NCBI GenBank assembly: GCA_047967505.1
Contig: CM106540.1
Direction: 5' to 3' (one strand)
Source of the DNA: Dipteris shenzhenensis
Lineage: Eukaryota > Polypodiophyta > Polypodiopsida > Gleicheniales
Length of the DNA stretch: 64,000 nucleotides
A program made the translations under genes and the position numbers. Position 1 is the first letter of the stretch; the number at the start of each line of letters is the position of its first letter. Under the pieces are notes generated by a model. It was not told the origin of the DNA, did not search any database, and saw nothing but the letters and a program-made list of their open reading frames with translations. Positions 57,465 through 64,000 of this stretch are shown piece by piece.

Positions 57465-59935
57465 TACATTTTCCATTTTTTAAATTTTTGTAAAGTTTAT
57501 CCATTTTGAAGTCGTCCCTTCCCTTCCCTCCTTCCTAGTCCATTTGCAGCCCTGCTGCTCCAATCTCTAATGTAGATGAAGGTAACATATGTTTTTGTTA
57601 ATGTGCTTTCAATCCTTCTTATCACATAGGGATCCTAGGTTTGCAGCATGTAAGTTGATAGGGAGCTTATGTTTGTTTTGCAGGATAAATTTGTTGGCAA
57701 GCTATGTGGCATGATGCAGCATTTATGAGAAGATGCCCATAGATGTGTCAATGCTAAACTTATGGATTATAGATATGGATTGTTCAGGTGTTACTCTTCT
57801 TTAATTTTTAGTTTTTCTAGTAAACATTCAAGATGCATTTTATGTTTTCTACTCTATCAAATTTTGGTTTAGATTCATGGATTGTTTAGGTGTTACTCTT
57901 GTGTAACTTCATATTTGCTACTATTAAACATCCAAGATGCTTTTCAGCTTTCTCATTCTAGTGTTTGTTTTTTAAGGGAGAAGAAACTTGTTTATGTTAG
58001 TGTGTAATCATTCTTATACGCTATATATTGGGTCTACTACAGCTTTTTAGCTTGTCCACCCCAATAATAGTGAATGTAGTTGCTGTCTACACTATTCTGA
58101 GCAGGTTTTGAGACTGTTGCCAATTATGGGAAAGGATTTGGAGCTGTTTACCTCTGTATTTGGCAATACAACATTCAAACTAGTTCATGTTTTGCAAGTA
58201 CAGGTCTGCATTGGAAGTTCAGTGAGGTTTGTGCATTGTTTAGCCAAGCATTGGCTAGTGGGTTAATGTGATTTTGTTGGTGCAATACCATTCACAGCAT
58301 GTGAATCAGTGGGCAGTTTATGCATACATCTAAGATGGTTCAGAATCAAAATCTGAATCTAAATTCGGGAGACGTGTTTGAAGTTTTGGCCTGGGAGGAT
58401 AAATTGGATGGAACCAAGTATTCCATGTGGAGTTTTATGGTGAATAATGTGTTAGTTGGTAAGATCCTACCAACGGTGAATACAAGCTGTGGGTGTTCAG
58501 ATGTTTAGATGAGGGACTTGTATCGCTGAATTCTCAAGTCACTGTTCTTGTAAGCCAAGACGTATACCATCATGCCTCAGACTTGAGAGATGATAGATGT
58601 TGCTGACGAGAGGGCAGTGCCATGGGTGTGAATCCTCAAGGAGCAGATTCATGCAAAGGCTTTATGGGTGGCAACTCATGTTGATAAGAAGCAAGCAGTC
58701 AATTCCAAGATTGGGCAAGTTCTAGAGATTTTGTTCCCCATCCATGTGGAGTCGATCGATAGTGCCTCGATGGTCGACTACCTTGGTGCTCTCTCTTGCA
58801 CTTGAGGGGCCTGCATAGGATGAAGTGGAGGGATCTTTTGGTGTAGTGGCTATGAAACAATGATAGAAGAAGCCTCACCTTAGCCAGGGGTGGTGTCTCC
58901 CCTTGCACATTCAACTCCGATACATATTGGTGCGGTGGGAGGTGTTTCCACTAGTGGGGTGGCGATGATGCAGATTGCTTTGTCTACACCGATGGCATTA
59001 CCAGTCATGGCATAGCGGGTGACAGTGACTCCAGTGTCTCACTGCAACATTGATCCTAGGCGGTACTCCGGTGGTGGGAGGATCCCTGATGAAACAGTGG
59101 ATGGAGCAGATTTAGAAGATTACAACATCAACACGTGACGACTACTGCAACATCAATGGCAGTGATGCAAGTAATGCATATGATATGCAGCTAGCTTTGA
59201 TAAGGCCAGCTACACCTGTTGCTCCCATTGAGGATTAAAGGAGATGGGATTAAGGGATGCCCAAGCTATGCCACTTATAGCCTTGTCCATTAAAATGATT
59301 ATCATACCTCGTATCTGTTCCTCCAACATACTTGGGGAATATGTATTGGGCAAGGAAGGAGGCTAGGCTTACTTGAAAAGACATCTTGATAGTATTTCAA
59401 GAGCTTTACGTATGGAAATACATTGGTGGATATGTATACTCTTTGTAGATGTACAGTCAATACGTATGCAAAATGGTATAATGTTGCCTTGGTTAGCATG
59501 TCGATGTAGGTGATTAGCATGTAATGGATGTAATGCCAACAAATGAGTGCTCTTATCATCACTTTTAGGCATGAATCAAGAACATCTATTTTGATAGATG
59601 TAACTTTAACAAATGATGTTATCATCATTATTAGGCTTGAATCAAGAATTACCATGCTAACCATGTATGGTAACAAGTGTGCGGAGGGTGTGCGGATGAC
59701 AGATGGATGTTTGACAAAATATGATGGCCGTCTTATAGTCTTGTTGTTTGACAAAATAGGATAGCCGTCTTGACGTAGGTTTAAGGAAAGGGGGGGAGCA
59801 CACTAGACTTTTTCTTGTACCTTATAAGCTTAAATAGGGGTGTTTTATAATCCTACATGGATCTTAAATAGGGGGTTTTCTTGAAGTTCATGCACGTAGG
59901 TGACGTCCCCCTTTAATGAAGAGTGAATCCCTCGG
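57465..59935. other. Right part of the CCGRGGGATT element, mostly unassigned
   Basis: A repeated phrase around GATTGTTYAGGTGTTACTCT occurs at 57780 and 57882. 59510-59650 repeats GCATGAATCAAGAAC and GCTTGAATCAAGAAT blocks. Apart from the gag-like fragment at 58320-58508 no coding sequence is supported. Confidence 0.4.
58320..58508 (+). pseudogene. Copia gag-like fragment
   Basis: The frame reads VLAWEDKLDGTKYSMWSFMV and on to NNVLVGKIL, like the start of copia gag domains (KLDGTNYSTWSFMV). It ends after about 60 codons. It may be a remnant of an insertion inside the CCGRGGGATT element; no LTR was found. Confidence 0.45.
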
Positions 59936-60274
59936 GGTGAATTACAATATCCCACCATGGCTAACAATAAAGAAGGGACACCTCATGCTTACACTATTTG
60001 TGCCAGGGAAGTACAAGGCCAAAAATATGGATGTGTACATGGCACCTGTGATAGAGAAGTTACAGATCTTATGGAGAGGAGTGCAAGTCTTTGATATTTC
60101 TAGAGCTCCTAGACATACCAATGATATTTTGGTCAGGGGTATCTTGATGTGGACCATGCATGACTACCCAGGATATGGAGAGTGCGCAAGTACATGGTTG
60201 TGTATTGACATGTATAATATAGGATTATGCTTTTATGACTCTCTTTCACACGCATGTCTTATACTAACACATTC

Positions 60275-62785
60275 ATGCACACGAGTTCAGCAACTGCTGC
60301 TGCACCAACAATCCAGGCATTGAGGATTGGCCCACCTGCCTTCATTGAAGGCAAGCTAGATGGTATGAGCTACACTCCATGGAAGTTTAAAATTACTGCT
60401 ATTCTGGATTCATATGAGCTTATGGAGATAGTACTGGGTACTAACCCAGAACCACAAGGAACCCTCGACCCAGCAAATTTGGGGAGTATGATACCTCCTA
60501 ATGTCGACCTTCTATGAGCTTGGAAACACAAGAATGTAGATGCTCTGTGTGCCCTAGTTACAAGTACTACTAATAGTGCTTTTAGCATACATCTAAGGCA
60601 ACTATGGCCTGGAACATATTGAAGAGTCAATATGAGACGCGGAATCAGATAAGGATCCAGAACCTGAAGAATCAACTCACAGTTGAGAAGTTTAGTGAAG
60701 GAGAGATAGTGGAGGCATTCATAACCTGAATCAAAAATTCTACGTGAGCAGATGGCTGCTACTGGGATACAAAAGACTAGTGAAAAGCTAGCTCGGCGGT
60801 GTCTTCGGATATGTCCACCAAGGTTTGATGGACTTCTAACAGCGCTTAATACTTAGGTGAGACCCCAACCACTATCATTTGAGGATTTTTGTGCTTTATT
60901 TATGGAGGAGGAATTGAGGCTTAAAGCTCAAGATGGAGGCGGCAATGGGGATGCTGTTTTCTCTGCCACTGCGAAAGGCAAAGGTGATTCCTCCACCAAA
61001 GGTGAGTCCTCTACTAGTGGCGACAAAAAGAAGAAGGGCAGCAAGAAGAAGTTTCAGGGAGAATGCTTCTACTGCAAGAAGAAGGGCCATGTGATTGCAG
61101 ATTGCCGGGTCAAGAAAGCAGATCAAAAGAATGGTACCCTGAAGAAGACAGATAAGGGGAAAGAGATAGCTAACACAGTGGAAGCAGAGTTGGATCTATT
61201 TCTGGCCATTGAGGAAGAGTGTTCCTCATTCAAAAAGCATCAACCACTGATTTATGGGTGTTGGATAGTGGTGCCTCTTGTCACATGGCTTGCAAGAAGG
61301 GTCTATATTGCTCCATGTAGCCTCTACAGGAACCCATCACTGTGACGGTTGGAAATAATGCAAAATGCCCTATTGAGGGTACAAGTACGGTTTCATTTGT
61401 TTTTGTAAATGGACATGATAAGAAACTATCTAATGTGCTATATGTTCCACAAATCAAGAGAAATTTGCTATCAGTTTCTTCCATAACTGACCTTGACCAT
61501 GAGGTGAGGTTCAACAAGATAGGAGCAAAAATTTTGGATAGTGCTAGCAATCTTGTTGCCACAGGAGTAAGGAGGAACAATTTGTATGAGCTAAGTGCTC
61601 TTACAGCCACCGCTGAAGTGGGCAAGCAAACTTTCGCACGAAATATTTGGCCACATCAAATTTGCAGTGCTGAAGGAGACACAGAAGCAAGGTATCATGG
61701 TTGCTCACTTACCTGTAGTAGCAAAAATCAAAGAACCGTGCGAAGCTTGCATGATGGGAAAGCAACAGAGAAAGGCATTCCCACAAGAAAGCAAGTATAG
61801 AGCGAACACTCTTCTAGAGTTGGTGCATGTTGACTTGTGCAGTAAGATGCCTACACAGGCCATGGGGGGATCTTCTTATTTTTTATTGATTGTCGATGAC
61901 TATAGTAGGAAGATGTGGGTGTACTTTCTTTGCAAAAAGGCTCAAGCTTTTGGTAAATTGAAAGAATGGCTACAGCTTGTTGAAAACAAAATAGGGAGAA
62001 AAGTGAATAAAATCAGATCAGATGGTGGTGGTGAGTTTGTTTCTACAGAGTTTGGAGATTTTTGCAAGAGCAAAGGGATCACGCAACAAACGATGACACC
62101 ACATACGCCTCATCAAAATTTGGTTGTTGAACACCGAATGCAGACCACTGTGGAGATGGGGAGGTGTATGTTGAAAGGTGTTGGACTACCAAACCACTTT
62201 CGGGCTGAGGCTATCAATACTATGGTTTACATCCTTAATCGCAGCTATACAAAGGCACTCAAAGGTAAAACACCACATGAGGCTTACAGCAGTAAGAAGC
62301 CATCTGTCTCCCATTTCAAAATGTTTGGGTATGAATGCTATGCACATGTACCAAACAAAGAGAGAAACAAGCTACAACCAAAAGAAGCACCAAATGTATC
62401 TTTTTAGGCTATTGTGATGAGAAGAAGCCTATAAGTTGTATGACTAAGAGGCAAAGAAGATCATAGCAATCCGCGATGTGGTGTTCAGGGAGCAGCCACA
62501 TGCAGTGGAGGCAGAGAAGAGCTCTTCCACTTTATCATCAAGCAAAGAGGTAATTCACTATGGACCTATCCCAAGAGCTATAAAGGAGGAGGAAATATCA
62601 GATGATGAAGGTATAAGTCACCAACCTGTTGTTACACCATCGGAAAAGCCATTTCCATGATGGGTAAGGCAGCTCTACAACCATGATAACTAGATGCCTA
62701 TGTCTATTGTGCAGCATGCATATGGACTAAGGCGGTCTCAGAGGCTTGATTTCAAAGGATTGAAGACAAAAAATGAGATTTTGTG
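60275..62785 (+). mobile_element. Copia-C, truncated Ty1-copia element
   Basis: Gag starts at 60275 (FIEGKLDGMSYTPWKFKITA) and stops at 60515, with the frame shifting afterward. The zinc knuckle is intact at 61064 (CFYCKKKGHVIADC). After a frameshift near 61250 the protease motif LDSGASCHM is at about 61264. The integrase frame 61595-62407 has LSHEIFGHI and CEACMMGK (zinc site), HVDLCSK, IRSDGGGEF and a final Glu in HQNLVVEHRM, where the Asn-Gly typical of the family is altered. A linker with YGLRRSQRLDFKGL runs to about 62785, then the element breaks off before the reverse transcriptase. No LTR is seen at either end. Confidence 0.88.
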
Positions 62786-62907
62786 AAGGAAAGAGGACTC
62801 ACCTCTTGGAGTCTTTTTTGTATTTCTCTTCCTTCTCTTTCTCCTTGTCTCCTCAATCCAATCTCTTTGAGAAGTTACTTCTTTAAAATCCTCCTTTCTC
62901 TAACTAG
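62786..62907 (-). repeat. Dispersed repeat X, copy 2 (inverted)
   Basis: The complement matches 53516-53690 over nearly its whole length, without the 41-bp CATAAGCCTACAAACAA insertion. It starts exactly where Copia-C similarity ends. Confidence 0.75.
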
Positions 62908-62929
62908 TTATTTGAAAAATGGTATGTCC

Positions 62930-63732
62930 ACCTAGTTGAAGGTGTGTGCAAAGTATTGTTCCCATTGGATATGCTTTGCATTGTCGAACAAGCATACAAC
63001 ACCATTTTTGCCTTAGTGTCATGCACAACCATAAAAAAACACGTCCTAGGTGTGTTATTCAAACCAGTACTTCTCAGGTGGGGGCTCCACTTTGCACGCC
63101 AATCGGTTTCAACTAGGTTGAAGTTTGTGCAAAGTATTGTCACCATCCGATATGCTTTGCATGGCCAATCATGCATTATAAACCGTTTTTTCGGTGGTGA
63201 TATACACATCCGCAAAAGAACACGCCCTTAGGTATGCTATCTGACCAAGTAATTATTGGATGGGTGTGCTTGTTTGAGAACATTTCAATACCACCTAGGT
63301 TGAGGCGTAAGAAAAGTATTGTGCCCATTGGATATGCTTTGCATGGTCGATCGAGCATTAAATACCATTTTTGCCTTGGTCTCATGCACATCCGTAAAAA
63401 AACACGCTGCTAGGTGTGTTATCCGATCAAGTACTTATTCAATAGTGCCCACCATTTTTGCCTTAGTGTCATGCACAACCATAAAAAGACATGGTCCTAG
63501 GTGTGTTATTCAAACAAGTACTTATCGGATGGGGGCTCCACTTTGCACGCAAGTCCATTTCAACTAGGTTGAGGTGCATGCAAAGTATTGTCACCATCGG
63601 ATATGCTTTGCATGGTCAATAATGCATTATACAATATTTTCCCGGTAGTGATATGCACATCCATAAAAAAACACACCCTTAGGTATGTTATCTGACCAAG
63701 TACTTATCGGATGGGTGTGCCTCTTTGAGAAC
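62930..63732 (-). repeat. Satellite array 3
   Basis: About four and a half ~181-bp monomers in the same orientation as array 2, with A, B and C types recognisable. A junction near 63440 joins monomers out of register, so a partial deletion occurred. It ends within a B monomer at CTCTTTGAGAACAT. Confidence 0.9.
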
Positions 63733-64000
63733 ATAAGCATGCCATAGTGATAGCATAAGAATCTCAAACAGTTTATAGGCACAGACCGTAATATTCGAGT
63801 TCTTGAAGACCCATCCAAATATTCTCAATCTTGTAATATTCTTTTTTCAGTTATGCTAGAGTCTATGCATAACTTAGAAGAATTAGACATTTGCAAACTA
63901 TTCCATGTCTTCTTAAGGTCTAAGCCACTATTTCATGTCTTCTTAAGGGATATTGAAGATTTGGACTAAGCCACTATCTAGGCATTTCCAAGCTATAGCC
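63733..64000. other. Window end, nothing recognised
   Basis: AT-rich sequence with a short direct repeat of CATGTCTTCTTAAGG (63905 and 63938). No gene or element boundary was seen. Confidence 0.5.

Larger units (their letters stand above)
54705..59935 (+). mobile_element. Unclassified DNA transposon with CCGRGGGATT ends, 5.2 kb
   Basis: It interrupts the third CACTA transposase. GGTGAACTAC (54695-54704) and GGTGAATTAC (59936-59945) flank it, a 10-bp target duplication with one mismatch; copies 1 and 2 of the transposase show the uninterrupted site (GGTGAATTACAATCTT). The left end begins CCGGGGGATT and the complement of the right end begins CCGAGGGATT. Subterminal G-rich blocks follow on both sides. 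Inside is a transposase-like gene (55692-57464). Target length resembles Mutator-like elements (9-11 bp), but the encoded protein does not look like a MULE transposase to me. Confidence 0.7.
54249..60190 (+). pseudogene. Third CACTA TNP2 remnant, split by a DNA transposon at 54705-59935
   Basis: Exon 1-like sequence starts at 54249 (MEGTSGSSSDDAPMLGSAEW, then a CHCTHCKRE cysteine motif as in copy 1). It joins, after loss of the middle, to VFKHFPIIARI, a TAG stop, MTWHASHRSADD and GLAMDGVNPFGLHSTS up to 54704. The same protein resumes at 59936 (VNYNIPPWLTIKKGHLML, then MWTMHDYPGYGECAS) and ends at about 60190, where Copia-C sequence begins. It is clearly a different CACTA family from copies 1 and 2, but related. 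Stops, an internal deletion and the split make it inactive. Confidence 0.8.

Noticed and set aside
57483-59935. Second transposon gene in the right part of the CCGRGGGATT element
   Set aside because: Only short frames are present; apart from a copia gag-like fragment nothing shows coding character.

Overview
This window looks like nuclear DNA of a land plant with a large, repeat-dominated genome. The evidence is one well-preserved plant-specific LOB-domain (LBD) gene, GT-AG introns, CACTA (En/Spm) transposons with TNP2-type transposase, Ty1-copia elements primed by initiator-Met tRNA, and long GA/CT microsatellites. A DUF7869-type gene hints at a seedless lineage (fern, lycophyte or bryophyte), but that is inference and I cannot name a species. 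No prokaryotic or organellar genes were seen. 

Layout: 1-11176 is the genic part. It holds an inverted-repeat element at the left edge, a GC-rich leader with (GA)n tracts, the LBD gene (6689-7456) and a local repeat block at 8961-9700. 11177-18696 and 19489-25493 are two related CACTA transposons in opposite orientation. Each has matching terminal inverted repeats and its own perfect 3-bp target duplication (TAG; GAC). Each carries a TNP2 transposase gene and a divergent second gene, both damaged; copy 2 also lost the transposase N-terminus. 25630-28350 holds a decayed second-gene-like remnant, a purine tract, a copia fragment and a 34-bp minisatellite. 

28548-33559 (+), 47427-49731 (-) and about 62930-63732 (-) are arrays of a ~181-bp satellite in a three-monomer higher-order repeat (~544 bp). 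The first two arrays face each other and stop at the same monomer position to within 1 nt. They enclose a segment with a short repeat-rich ORF and a decayed DUF7869 gene. A copia element (Copia-B) entered that segment and a second one (Copia-A, 5-bp target duplication AGTTC) is nested in it. The whole resembles a giant foldback-type element. 

50824-62907 is another nest: a truncated Copia-B copy, purine-rich repeats, and a third CACTA remnant split by a 5.2-kb DNA transposon (54705-59935). That transposon has CCGRGGGATT termini, a ~10-bp target duplication and a transposase-like gene I cannot place in a superfamily. A truncated third copia (Copia-C) follows. The only gene that looks intact and under selection is the LBD gene; almost everything else is mobile DNA in various states of decay. 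All splice sites are my reading of GT/AG signals and comparison between copies.
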